Source of the DNA: Antedon mediterranea
Taxonomy: Eukaryota; Echinodermata; Crinoidea; Comatulida; Antedonidae
Direction of reading: 5' to 3'
Length of the DNA stretch: 60,000 nt
NCBI RefSeq assembly: GCF_964355755.1
Contig: NC_092673.1
Span: 28,465,001-28,525,000 of the forward strand
The notes below the pieces were generated by a model, which searched no databases, was not told where the DNA came from, and saw only the letters and a list, made by a program, of their open reading frames with translations. Position 1 is the stretch's first letter. Every line of letters starts with the position of its first letter. The position numbers and the translations under genes are program-made. Shown one piece after another: positions 11,101 to 22,445 of the stretch.

Positions 11101-11390
11101 TTCTTTGATAAGTTCTGAAAAAAGTGTTCTTGCACTTACTAGAGTAGTTTACTTTATTTTTAAAATAAAAAAAGGCAATGATTGATGTGTTCCTTTATCT
11201 TAATTTAGAATGTATCCCGTTCTAATAATGTTTAAGTTCAATGCATTCACACTATGTTAGTGGTTATATCCTCTCGGCTCTTAGTCATATAATAATGTAA
11301 TGTGTTTTGTTAAATTGCATGGTGTCAAGCCTGTTGATGGGAATTTTACAGGGAGGTTCGTTTTTCAACAAAAGCTACTACTGAGCTAGT

Positions 11391-11545
11391 GGAACTGTAG
11401 CTTGGTGGATAACATGTTTGCCTTCCAATCCCAAGGTCCAGGTTCAATCCTTACCCAGTGCTAGGTAATCATAACACACAACTCTTTCAACTCCACTCCC
11501 TAAGCCTCAAATGAGACTTAGTTTATAATCACGATAAATTTTAAA
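11391..11545 (+). mobile_element. SINE family A, near full-length head
   Basis: tRNA-like head with A-box region TGTAGCTTGGTGGATAACAT and B-box region GGTCCAGGTTCAATCCTTAC. It is followed by the family body (CCAGTGCTAGGTAATCATAA, CTCCACTCCCTAAGCCTCAA). The + orientation is given by A box before B box. Confidence 0.8.
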
Positions 11546-12599
11546 ATATGTCATCAAATAAGGATTTTATTCTAATAAACTCAACCACAATCGTTCTGAT
11601 TTGCTTTTATCTTTTACAGCTTTAATTTGAATAATTTTTATTTTGCTGATGCAATGAAATTATCACAATATATCTTAATAATACCCACCTGTCAAGTGTA
11701 ATTGAATGCACTCTTATTTATTCCGCAGAGTTTTAAACTTTTTTTGTTTTCGCTATTTGTCTACTGGCATTTTATAAACTACTTTAGTCGCATTCAGAAC
11801 TTTTGTTCTAAATCCTTATTTCCTGTTCAAAACTTTTTCTTCAATTTTTTTTTCATTTTTCATTCCTTAATCATATACAATTCTTGGTCAGATTTATTGA
11901 ATTTTGTGAAGTTTTTTCTCTAGATTTTTATTTTAAATTTAATCTGTCAAGAACATATGTTGATTTTTAAATGTAATTACTGTTCTATAATAACTTTTTT
12001 ATGATACGATAAATGTAGATATATTCATATATTTTTCAAATTTTAACGGTTTTTAATTCTAAATCTTCTTACTACTGTATGTCAGTCACTCAATCAATCA
12101 AGCAAACTTTTTTATCATATCTCTAGTAAGACTTATTTACTACAAAAACATTGTCATGGTCAAGGATCAACAAATGACCTCTGACCTACGACCCTCCTAA
12201 TTAACCTCTTCCCTACATAACTACCTGTGATAGTTCAACATATCTACAGAAACTACAGAAATTTGTTTTATTAACAATTACATTTATTACTGTTCACAGT
12301 ACTTTTCATAATTTCACTTTCTATAATATTCTTTTTACGTTTTCACTGTAAATGTATATTTTTGTTGTTGCCATAATTGACCCGACATATATTATGATGA
12401 TATATATTTTTCCAGTTTAAACTATATTTATCATGTGTACAGTATGAGAAAATACAATTGTTCTACTGTAATTTGTGACTAAAAACTGAGTTTAAAAGTA
12501 GGTTCATATTTGACCTCTACAAATCTTGGTAAAAACCATAAAGTTGTATTATTTTCAATAAAAAAAGATGATACAGAAAAGCATGATGTTCCGTGTATC
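11546..12599. other. AT-rich noncoding stretch
   Basis: No supported gene. The open frame at 11702-11923 is Phe/Leu-rich from T-rich sequence and is not protein-like. Confidence 0.5.
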
Positions 12600-12690
12600 A
12601 CAGGTGTCGTATCATCGCCGTCGGAAGTTGGCTAATGATGACGCGGAAGTGATACAATTTATATGGAGCCCGACGTTTTTGTCAGTATGC
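12596..12690. promoter_or_regulatory. Possible promoter island (CRE-like and ETS-like motifs)
   Basis: In otherwise CpG-poor DNA this patch holds GCCGTCGGAAGTTGG, ATGATGACGCGGAAGTGATA (a TGACGC half-CRE touching a CGGAAGTG ETS site) and an inverted GTATCAC/GTGATAC pair. An ATG follows at about 12664 (frame MEPDVFVSMP..., open for 23 codons). No transcript evidence; motif clustering only. Confidence 0.3.
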
Positions 12691-12970
12691 CTGTTTCCCA
12701 TCATGATGTTTTTCAAATGGAAAAAAATTCATGAGAAGTGAAATGGAAAAAAAAATGTTCACGAGAAAATGAGACATTTGATGCATCTGCTGCTGTCAGT
12801 CTGTTTATTGCAGTTGTGAAGGAGGTGTTTTATTTTAAATAAAAAATACAATAATTCAAAATTTACAAATTTTAATGTAACCTCTTCTGTTGCCTTATTA
12901 AAAAAAATTGCTCAAAACTTATTTTTTTGATAATAATAATAATAATCTGTCTATTTTGTGCCTAGCTTAC

Positions 12971-13019
12971 CTGAATAAACCAACTTTTGCCCTTCTCTCA
13001 AAAGTGAGTTATATTGTAC
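12971..13019 (-). CDS. Candidate 49-nt internal exon
   Basis: On the minus strand a strong acceptor (TCTGTCTTATTTTCAG) precedes 49 nt that end in CAG before GTAAGC. Only one of three frames is open (VQYNSLLREGQKLVYS). No neighbouring exon of the same strand was recognised and the peptide is not familiar, so this may be a chance splice-site pair. Confidence 0.25.
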
Positions 13020-15701
13020 CTGAAAATAAGACAGACTACAACCACGCCCTCTTGTGGAAGCATCCTATTGTTAATTATTAATCATTTTAATTGCTTAAAA
13101 CAGGATTAACAATACTCACTATAATACAACAATAAATAATAGCAACTTTTTTATAGTGTTCATTTAATCAATGCTATATTATATATTATATTCTCCTGAT
13201 TATTATACATTATTTGAAACCAAATTAATCAATTTACAGAATTTGTTGATGCGTTGAAGATTGTAATTCAAAATTAAGTACGCATGTAAATGCGATTTCA
13301 GAGACTAATCAATTTTGTTTATACCTAAAATCAATTTCAATTAAACTCGTGCTAGTCAATCTGGATCATTCAAAGTACTACGACTGTTTTCTATGAAATG
13401 AACAAAAATATATTCATTTTTTAATGTGTTTTTGTTTTTGTTTTAGGTATTATTATTAGGTATTAGTTTATAAGAGTAGGGCAAAACATCTGGCCAATTA
13501 CATATTATGATTTATAAACATGAACCTTTGTATTAAAGCTTGATGACCATGCTCATGCAATTTAGATGAAAATTTAGTGATTCTGAATATGAACATTTTT
13601 ATTTTTAAAAAAGAGTTTAAAAAAAAGTTAAAAGCAGTTCCAAAATTTGATGACAGAAAAGATTTCAAACTAGATTTTACATATTTTTAAAACAATTAAC
13701 AGTTTAGGGTTTTTTTCAAAAGTGAGTTACTGTTTAATTATGGTATTGAAATTCAAGTTAAAGTTTCTAAACAAAAATAAATTCAATTTAATTATTTGTT
13801 CCCGATGATATTTTTTATGGTAAGTGTGCTTCCGTTGTTTCAGATTTCAGTTGTCACATCATGTAATAAACTAATAGTTTCATACTGGAATCAGTCTAGT
13901 AGCTACATCCCATAATACTGCTGATAAGACATTTTTCCCAGGCTTTTCCATTGGGATTTCATCTGTGGTTTATCACTTTTGATTTTTTAACCACTAAATT
14001 TCACCAGTGCAGACATTGTGGTTTTATGTTTTTCCTAAACTTTATTTATGTTTATTTATGAAATCAAGACACGAAGGTGTAAAATTGTTTTTACCAATAT
14101 CAAGATGTATTTTTACTTATATATATTTTGTCAGAGTGTGTGTAGATCTCTTGTGGGTAGTGATATATACATTTATTTATATATATTTTGACAACAGGTG
14201 ACAAAGGGAAGTTAGTAATGTGTGCTCTCTAGGGATTTCTACTACCTCAACTTTTGTACTTTCAAGGTTGAATAATTCAGAACAAATATTCCTAAAAATA
14301 CTGAAAATAAAACTTCTAAAATATTGATTGCATTCTTTTGTTTCTCATGAATTTTTATAATTTTCATATTTTCAGTTATTTATTATGCAATTTTAGATTT
14401 GGTTGAAGTCTTTTCATTTTGTAATCATAATGGAACAGTCCAATTTCTTCATACAACACTGTGAGTTCCAATAGTGAGCACACCTTATTTGGAAATGGAC
14501 TATCCCATAGTAGCTGTAGGGCATTGTGACTGAGTGAGAGCAGAATGTATTGATATGTGTGTAGTATTTTGTGTGATATTACTATACACAGTTCAAACAG
14601 TAAACAGTTTGGTACATGTAGATTTGTGTTATACTGAAGAACTATATGATTATCATTGGACCTCTTCAAACTTGAATGAGTTATTTTGCTTTGTAAACTA
14701 CCATTATTGGACTTTATCAGAAGTGCCTTTGGACTTTATCAGAAGAACATCTACAAGCCCTGTTCGTTGTATCTCAAGTGTGTCTATAGGATTATCTGTA
14801 CATCAGAGCCATTCTATCATTGTAAATGATATTATCGGCAATAGCACTTGTATCTGATGAATGCACTGGTATCTCTGGAATTTTTTTGAAGTGGATTCCC
14901 TGTTAACAGCGTTATTAATATTTTATTTTCCATAAATAATAATTATCAGTCTGATAATGATATATTGGATTTTCACTTTGATGAGGTAAGTTGTACATTT
15001 TATAATGTATGTATTATGTAATTGTTTATAAAATGGTTTTGTTGAGGTCATGACAGCAGTTTTATCTCAGTTTCATATAATTTAAGTTTTTCCTCAAATA
15101 TTTATTTCATTTTAGCTATTTCATCTTAGCTGTTTATAATATTGTAATAATAATAGTATAGTACAATACTGTAAATACATTGTTAAATTCTCAATTCTTT
15201 TTATTGCCAGTATGGTTTTCTGTATGATGCTTATTGATACAGTAATAGTTTTTTGTGGTCTAGTATATTATTTATTTTCTAAGGATATGTATGAAAATTA
15301 TTTATATGATATCCCGGAATGAAAAGATTCATATGCTTAGAAATACTGTATTAAATTAAATGCAATGGATGTAATGGCAAGGGAGGGAATCCTCAAAATG
15401 TATTCAGAGAATACAATGAAAGAAATGTTATAATGTGTCAGTACTGTAATGTGTCGAGTATTCATCAGTTATTAATTAAAAGATTAAAATAAAAGAATCA
15501 TGTATTCAGTTATTCTTAGAAATATAAAAACAGATTGCACAATGACATTATAACAATACCAAGGGTGCAGAAATGATGTTATTGCAATAGAATTTAGAAG
15601 CTTGTATCAATGCCAATTATAACCTACCAAAAGTGTTTAATTAGCCTTGGCATTAGGGAACTTGTGCCAATCTATGACACATATACTTTAGGCCTATGAA
15701 A
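13020..15701. other. Noncoding stretch, no recognised gene
   Basis: AT-rich. The longest frame, 14534-14857 (+, 107 codons), overlaps an antisense frame, has no recognisable domain and contains a tandem TTGGACTTTATCAGAAG duplication. A GAG|GTAAGT donor at about 14985 has no convincing open exon before it. Confidence 0.45.
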
Positions 15702-16122
15702 ACAACTATAAATACATGATTGGGCATGCTAGTGCATCGCATTTACTGACCAGAACGGTCTTCTATACCAGTTGGTAATTTCACATGATCATGAGAAGAT
15801 TGATTACAACTATAAATACATGATTCGGCATGCTAGTGCATCGCATTTACTGACCAGAACGGTCTTCTATACCAGTTGGTAATTTAACATGATCATGAGT
15901 AGATTGATTACAACTACTGTATAAATACATGATTCAGTATGCTAGTGCATCGCATTTACTGATCAGAACGGTCTTCTATACCAGTTGGTAATTTAACATG
16001 ATCATGAGAAGATTGATTACAACTATAAATACATGATTCGGCATGCTAGTGCATCGCATTTACTGACCAGAACGGTCTTCTATACCAGTTGGTAATTTAA
16101 CATGATCATGAGAAGATTGATT
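15702..16122. repeat. 104-bp tandem array, 4 nearly identical copies
   Basis: Units start at 15702, 15806, 15910 and 16019. The third has a 5-bp insertion (CTGTA). Landmarks in each are GGCATGCTAGTGCATCGCAT, CCAGAACGGTCTTCTATACC and the palindrome CATGATCATG. Very low divergence means recent amplification or ongoing homogenisation. Confidence 0.95.
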
Positions 16123-16358
16123 ATGTGTCGGCGTAGATATCCATTTAGAGATTAGCCTCTACTTAACCCTAAGCACCTTGCTTGTATAATTAATATGATT
16201 TCAGATTTTATTCCTAATATGGTATTTGCTTGTTTCTGCTTTAGTAAAAATAACTACTGAATAATACTGTAATGGTATAAGAATAGTACTATAAATTAAA
16301 TGTGTTGGAATTGACAACAATTGAGCTACAGTAATATTAGCAATAACGTTTTCTGTAA

Positions 16359-16461
16359 AACTCTGTCTACACTACCAAATTAGTTTGGATAGTGATATGC
16401 CTAAATTTGGTAGTGATATGACATCATCGTGTCCATAAAGGTTGATAGTGTAGAGAGAGCT
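16359..16461. mobile_element. MITE family A, shortened copy
   Basis: Left end AACTCTGTCTACACTACCAA, interior CTAAATTTGGTAGTGATATG, right end TTGATAGTGTAGAGAGAGCT. The left flank is TAA; the right flank has diverged. Confidence 0.75.
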
Positions 16462-17187
16462 CAGTGAAACTCTGTGAAAATATTTCAATATTATTTAGGG
16501 AAAAAAACAACAATTTCTTTTTATCAAACCAATGTAAAAATACAAATTTACAGTAGCTGGTAAATACATTCTTGAGAGTTTTGTTGATAAAAAGAAATTA
16601 AAAAATTCTAATTTAAACCATATTATAATCAATAACATATTTTATATATTCATTTTATGCTTATAGAGATATAAACATCATTTTTAAAGGGTTTTTTTTT
16701 AGTCTGCCACAAGTATGATTCACATTAATACTACAGAATTTCTTTGCTGTGTTCATAATACTCTTGATTTCCCTAGAGATAACAATTGATAAGTCGCAGC
16801 TTATCTGGTCAAAAATGAAGAAAGAATTTTATAAGCACAAATAAGTTACTTGTCAAAACGAATGAAAACAACTTTTTTGTTTATATTAATATAAAGCACT
16901 CTTTGATGACATTTTTCTGGTTGTGATTTATGATTGACAGAATCATGTCAATGTCAAACTTAGTAGGTCAAAAAAATTGATTTTGAACCCCATGGAAAAT
17001 GCATGATTTGAAATTGACATAAGCTATTCAAATTTTTATCCTGATAAACCAATAAAAAAATTTGAAATGTGCAGTTTGTCTATCAATCATGTTTACCTAT
17101 ATTTTACATTTTTAAAATGTGTCATTCAGTCGTGTGATAAAATGCAATCTGTCATCAGTATTATAGTGGACTTCAGGTCGATTGAAC
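16462..17187. other. AT-rich noncoding stretch
   Basis: Nothing recognised beyond short T-runs and A-runs. Confidence 0.5.
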
Positions 17188-17223
17188 CATAGAGATATTA
17201 TAGTGAACTATAATATCTCTATG
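17188..17223. mobile_element. 36-bp perfect palindrome flanked by 7-bp direct repeats
   Basis: CATAGAGATATTATAGT, then GA, then its exact reverse complement. ATTGAAC occurs immediately on both sides (17181-17187 and 17224-17230). A longer relative with the same arms lies at 24309-24356. The pair looks like a minimal inverted-repeat transposon family in which this copy has lost almost all internal sequence. Confidence 0.7.
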
Positions 17224-17228
17224 ATTGA

Positions 17229-17503
17229 ACTAAGCCATTTGAAGGTAGGAGATGATGTCATCTGACAGGTATAAGAAAGGGATGTCATATCTGTGTGGTG
17301 TAATGCAGGAGGAATACTGTAGGCCCCTGGTTTAGCACTCCTATGGGGATTTCTAATGCTGGGTAATTGCATTTGGGCAGCTCTGAGGCCCCCAAGTTTA
17401 GCCAGTAAGTGCCCGAGTAATACTCATAGCATTTATGCCACTAAGCCATGGTAGATGATGTCATGTGACAGGTAGGAGAAAGAGATGTTGTATCTGTTGC
17501 CCT
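17229..17503. repeat. Direct repeat pair around a GGCCTCAGAG-type repeat fragment
   Basis: The block GGTAGGAGATGATGTCATCTGACAGG... (about 17235-17295) recurs as GGTAGATGATGTCATGTGACAGG... (17450-17503). Between them, at 17378-17425 on the minus strand, is a fragment that also appears at 23926-23980 (ACTGGCTAAAC...GGGGCCTCAGAG). Confidence 0.6.
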
Positions 17504-18710
17504 CCCTCCCCCAAGGTCTTGTACCCAGTGAGTGTTTTCACCCTGACCTACTACTGTAGCGTCAAAAAGTAGGGGGAAGGGATGTTGTTACACTTGTCAC
17601 TATGTATCATTACGAAGAGTAAGACAAGTGTAACAGAGGTTAGTTCTTTCCGGTCCATAATAAACTCCTAATTTTGTCATGGTTTGCTGTTACTGTTCTT
17701 GTAGCCTACAGTATGGCCGTCATTGACAGATATTTACTATCAGTTGACTTTCACTGCTGGTGTACTCGACTTATATCATGCTATAGAATTCTCAAGATGA
17801 AAGAAAACATAATGTTAATCTGGATTAACCTTTCTGTCATGATGATGATGATGATCATTTCCCCCCCCCCCCCTCCCTTCAATATGGCGCCACTTACGCT
17901 GCTACTTCTGCATATTACAGTCAAAGTGTATTTTTTCCCCTTAAATTATGTTTGAACCCACACATCCACACTCTATCAATAGAAATCAACCTACTTTTAA
18001 ACGCAACAAAACAACTATTGTGATTGGCCACAATGAAATACGTCTGTCTACCTCTACAGCTGTGTTGTAGTTATCAAGCTTCTGGTTTGGTTGGGAATAC
18101 CATAGCACTGGAACTAATTTGTGTGAATTATTTTTGGTTAACCATATTATACTGTGTTTCTGTGTGGAGTGTTGCAGAGAGATTAAAACTGTTTGTTTTC
18201 CAGTTTTCACTGATAACCTTTAGAACTGGCAGTGAGCAGTTTTTGTACAGTACATTCCATGTTTGTTATGGATTAAAGTTTTATGGACAACTAATTCCTC
18301 CCTGATTGAAAACAAAAGCTGCTTATACAAAGTAGAACTTTGTTTTGTGGCTATTGTTTCCATTAAAGTGGTGTGTTACAGTAGTTTATTTAGCTAAAGA
18401 GGTGTAATTTGGCTTGAATTTAATCATGGGCTACAATAAATTTGACCAATTTTTCCGGTTAAAAAAGTAGATGGAGTGAACATCTCCTTCTTTCTTTCTT
18501 TCTTTCTTTCTTTAGCCCATATTGTCCCACTGCTACTAAATAGGCAAAAGTGTCTGTCAATTGGTGGCAGTTGTTACCGTCTTTCGTAACACTTGGCCAT
18601 GCTGTGGATGCCTCAACTCTATAAATTTACATTATTTATTTATTGTGTGAATTGTACTGTGTAAATCGTAAAGCCGTATTTCATTCAAAATATCTACTCA
18701 TCGTTTAAAC
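17504..18710. other. Noncoding stretch with simple repeats
   Basis: Holds (GAT)n plus C13 at about 17839-17873 and (CTTT)n at 18489-18514. Open frames at 17674-17955, 17986-18210 and 18024-18305 lie on both strands over each other or run through the C-tract and have no domain; none is called. Confidence 0.5.
18489..18514. repeat. (CTTT)n microsatellite
   Basis: Six tandem CTTT units. Confidence 0.95.
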
Positions 18711-18830
18711 ATTATTTTATTTATTTTTTATTTTTATTTATTCGACTTCTCACTAACTCAGTTAGTGAAGGATCTGGACCAACAGGTGGTAAACACCTCT
18801 AAAACTGTCCAGTCCCAGTTAATATGCAGC
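18711..18830 (-). mobile_element. SINE family C, 3' part
   Basis: Reading the minus strand: GACTGGACAGTTTTAGAGGT, then CCACCTGTTGGTCCAGATCC, the hairpin CTAACTGAGTTAGTGAG, and an AAATAAA-rich tail (plus-strand TTTATTT 18711-18741). It matches 46315-46400. Confidence 0.85.
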
Positions 18831-20689
18831 CTTACCAATACCAGTGTTCTGGATATTTAAGTGAGATTCTTAGATGTATCTACAGTATCTAGTCTAAAGA
18901 AACAGTAACTATGTTTATTTTTACATTTGTTTGCTCTTGTTTAATATTTTAATAGCTAGCCTAATACAATTCAATTCCGGTATTTTATGTCAACATTTTC
19001 TTATTTTTTAATACGTTTTTTTTTTCTAATAAATCTTACTGTCGACATATTCAGTTTTGTGAGAACTCTTGTTAGGAAGCCAGGTGTTGTCACCTCCAGT
19101 ATGTTCACCTCTCTTGTGTATCAGTGCGGTTATACAATGATTCAAGTTAACTACATATTTTATGCTACAATAATTAACCATTAACTGTCATTGTCTAATT
19201 AACCTTTGGTTAATAAGGTGGTTGTTCTTTTTTACACCAATTTCAGAAAATTATTTTACTCTTTTTTCTTGTTTCAAAACAAATTGAATGTGTACTTTTG
19301 TAGTTCAATTAAACTCTTATTAATAATAATATACGATAGTCGATTTACCTGGACATAACTTTACATGAACAAGGAGTAGTGGCCATATAAACAATAACTT
19401 CTTTTAACCCTGTAACTTATCCATTTCAAATGTAATATATTTGAAAATGTGTGGTTTGATGTGGTTGTGGAAACTGTAAATTCTATTATACAGGCTGTCT
19501 GCTTTTGTCTTCTTTTTCCAGACATTTACGGTATGCATAAAAAATGATTGAGTTTATTAATAATATCATCTGACATCAATAATTAGGGGCTGACATTTAT
19601 ATTTTGTTTAATGGATGCACTTGTTTAAAAGAGAAAGATTTACTTGTTATAAACATTCCTATGAAGTACTTTACTTTGATATCACATCCTTTTATATAGG
19701 CCTATACATCCAAGCAAATTACTGAAAATCTGACAATTATGTGGATATCAGTAGCTAGATCTCAACGGAGAATTTCATCTATATTCTATGCATCATAAGA
19801 TGAACATGCTTGTCTTTTACGAAAATAATATTGTATTTTAAATACATATTTTATAAAAAATACTTTAGAATTTGCAGAAAAATAACAGCTATTATATTAA
19901 GACTATGCATATTTTTTAAATACTACAGAGATCCTGAAAGGATGGCTCTTTTTAGAACACTCAAAATAAAGTTTTTTATTTTTACATTGACGGCAATTTT
20001 TGTCCGTCTTATCAGTTTGATCCAGGCATGTCTGACTCGTACCACTTTGTGGTCTTGTCCATTAACAAAAATACAAAACTTTACCATGTGTTTGTGTGCA
20101 AACAAAATGTGCATAATTAAATGAAAAAATAAATCTACAGTACATTTTCCATGAAAGTTATCAATGATTTGATGATTAAATAAATAAATCAACGAAAAAA
20201 TCTGTATTTTGTTGTTACATGACTTGGTAAAAATGTTCTAAAAGTCTAAAGTATTTTACAAAAATTTAAGTGACAGTTTAAGCAGATGTATAATATGTTT
20301 TTTTTTTACTTTAAAAATACCACAATGCGGTTAAAATCTCAGATTAGCTTGTTAGATACACTTGCCAACTCTTTCTTAATATTGCACTCATCTTTAAATT
20401 GAGATTAGAGTTTGCTTTTATTCACCTGGCCCTCTTGTCAATGATTTCGACGGGAAAATCCTAACTGACACGAACAGATAAAATGTATATGTGCTTATTC
20501 ATGCATTTGCCAGTAAATATCTTTCATTATTCAAGTCTTTTTTTAAATTCTTAGAACATAACTTGACCTAAATTTATTTTGGATAACCTGCCTATTAATA
20601 GAAGAGGTAGAAATTATTTAATAAAAGCTCCAAAAACATGGAGTCAACTATTACTGTATTCTTCCAAGCCTTGTATTATGTATACTGTA
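18831..20689. other. AT-rich noncoding stretch
   Basis: Two overlapping frames on opposite strands (19810-20124 and 19923-20192) have no protein-like features. No recognised repeat. Confidence 0.5.
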
Positions 20690-20838
20690 AATGGGTACCG
20701 GTTTGCGCTGATTACTAGCTGCATTATGGGAATATGTTTCCATATGTGTTTGATACCAAAAAATGACCAGGTTAATAATGTGAAGCGCTTAGAATCATTG
20801 TGCAATAAGGCGCTATATAAGAACGAATATTATTGTTT
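20690..20838 (+). mobile_element. Retroposon 3' end, family E
   Basis: TTTGCGCTGATTACTAGCTG, GGGAATATGTTTCCATA and the terminal GCGCTATATAAGAACGAATA-TTATT match 52710-52888. A 3' end of GCGCTATATAAG followed by (ATT)n is typical of non-LTR retroposon tails. The frame at 20579-20863 reads through it and is not a gene. Confidence 0.7.
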
Positions 20839-21141
20839 TTTGTTTTCCGTTCATACACTTTAATTGATTCATTTTTTCCCTTTCATCTTCATCCTTTCAA
20901 CAACATTTTTTCATGTTGTTTAAATATAGACCATATTCTAATATGAGTAAATTAATGTTCTCATCAAAATGTCATCAATCTGTGATACATTAAATGCTAA
21001 TGTCATTTCTACATCATTTGATATTGAGTGTTCATGACATATTGGGTTTGTGTCATTCAACATTGAAAGTAATAGAATTTTGTGCCAACAGTGTACAGTT
21101 GTTGGCACACAAACTGTTGATTTATTTCTGAATTGGTTGAT
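20839..21141. other. AT-rich noncoding stretch
   Basis: Nothing recognised. Confidence 0.5.
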
Positions 21142-21230
21142 CCAAATATGGTAGTGATGTGCCCAAATATGGCAGTGATATGCCTAAATATAGCATTGAT
21201 ACGCCTAAATATGGCAGTGATATGCCTGCA
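21142..21230. mobile_element. MITE family A interior, expanded
   Basis: Four to five tandem copies of about 20 bp (CCAAATATGGYAGTGATATG). Both ends of the element are lost. Two units (21142-21151 and 21163-21172) are perfect CArG boxes. Confidence 0.7.
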
Positions 21231-22041
21231 TAGAGAAACGTCCGTTTACTATTTAATGGGAATCAAACCCTAAACACAGGATTAAAAAAGACTATATTGT
21301 GATGTCATATGTCATTTTAATTCTTTTTAAATGGATTTCTTTTTTTTTGCAAGTTACCGTTTATTTTCATGATGTCCAATGTGTAGACAATTTGTTTAAT
21401 TTTGGTTATTTAGGCTATTTAGATCCAATTTTTTTCCCTTCATTTATTTTTTGTTTTGTGTTTATTATTAGTTTTCCATGTGTTATATGACAATACTAAC
21501 ATACAATGAGAGTCAATAAACTATATACTGTATTCCTTAAATGTGATCCTACAATGTTCACCTATCTTGTACGACATTCAATGTACAGTAATCTGTTGGC
21601 GCAATTGAATCTTCAAAATACAGAAGGAAATTCAACAAGAAGAGGAAGCTAGAGGTCACTAATTATGTACAATATCAATTAAAACTTGCAATTTTCAATA
21701 ATATTACAAGGTTTTAGGTCAACTTTGTTATTTTTATCACTAATATCGAATGTTAACAAATGACCTGGCTTAAGTGAGGAAGCAAAGCATGGTACAGAGG
21801 TGACTTTCTGTATCCTATGTGAATTTTCTCACAAAAGCCTTTTATTGTTTGAAAATTGGTAATTTTGAGCTACACAACTGGAGCCCACATATTGTGTATT
21901 CGGTCATTTGATATTGTATATTTTTGCAATTATATATAAATTATGAGGGACTTAAACGCACTACCACACTACAAAAAAAAATTGAAAAATGCAGCGGACC
22001 TACAGAAAATAAAGATCATAGCATTTGGAGAAACTTTACAG
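21231..22041. other. AT-rich noncoding stretch
   Basis: The T-rich frame at 21299-21490 is not protein-like. Nothing else recognised. Confidence 0.5.
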
Positions 22042-22102
22042 CAGAAATAAGAGGTCGAGCGAGCCGGAAAAGTCAGAAGACTATTCAGCGGAACGGCGTA
22101 AA
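22042..22102 (+). CDS. Candidate 61-nt exon with GTAAGT donor
   Basis: ACTTTACAG precedes and AAA|GTAAGTAAAG follows. The frame RNKRSSEPEKSEDYSAERRK is open through the segment in phase 0, and the sequence is purine-rich and more CpG-rich than its surroundings. The acceptor lacks a good pyrimidine tract. It could equally be the end of a 5' untranslated exon: a longer frame from the ATG at 21924 ends here in another phase. Confidence 0.25.
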
Positions 22103-22397
22103 GTAAGTAAAGTAATATAAATGAACAAGTATTGAAGATTACCCTAGTCCAAGAAATACTGTACTGATAATTTGAAGCAAAAGCTAGTATTATAGTAACA
22201 GCTAGACAAATTCTTGTGGAAAACTCAAGCCGTGATTTATTCCATTAAATATAAAAAACCTTATACTCCTTAATATGTCATAATAAGTGACACAAACTTC
22301 AATATATAATGACATTAGATCAGATGTGTTTATATTGGAAAGTATGTTATCGATACGCATGATTAAGCACAATGCAAATTAGTCCGTTTAATTATAG

Positions 22398-22445
22398 TCA
22401 TAAGGAAGATGGCCGTCCCGCGAGAATCGTAACGTTTCCACTCTC
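22398..22445. promoter_or_regulatory. Possible CpG-rich promoter element
   Basis: GGAAGATGGCCGTCCCGCGA combines an AAGATGGC (YY1-like) word with CCCGCGAGA, similar to the TCTCGCGAGA promoter element. These are rare words in this AT-rich region. The ATG in it opens only six codons (MAVPRES-stop). Motif evidence only. Confidence 0.25.

Noticed and set aside
14534-14857. 107-codon + frame with a possible signal-like stretch
   Set aside because: Overlaps an antisense frame of similar length, has no recognisable domain and contains an out-of-phase tandem duplication.
14908-14985. Possible exon ending HFDE|GTAAGT
   Set aside because: Very AT-rich, weak acceptor, translation dominated by Asn/Ile; likely a chance donor.
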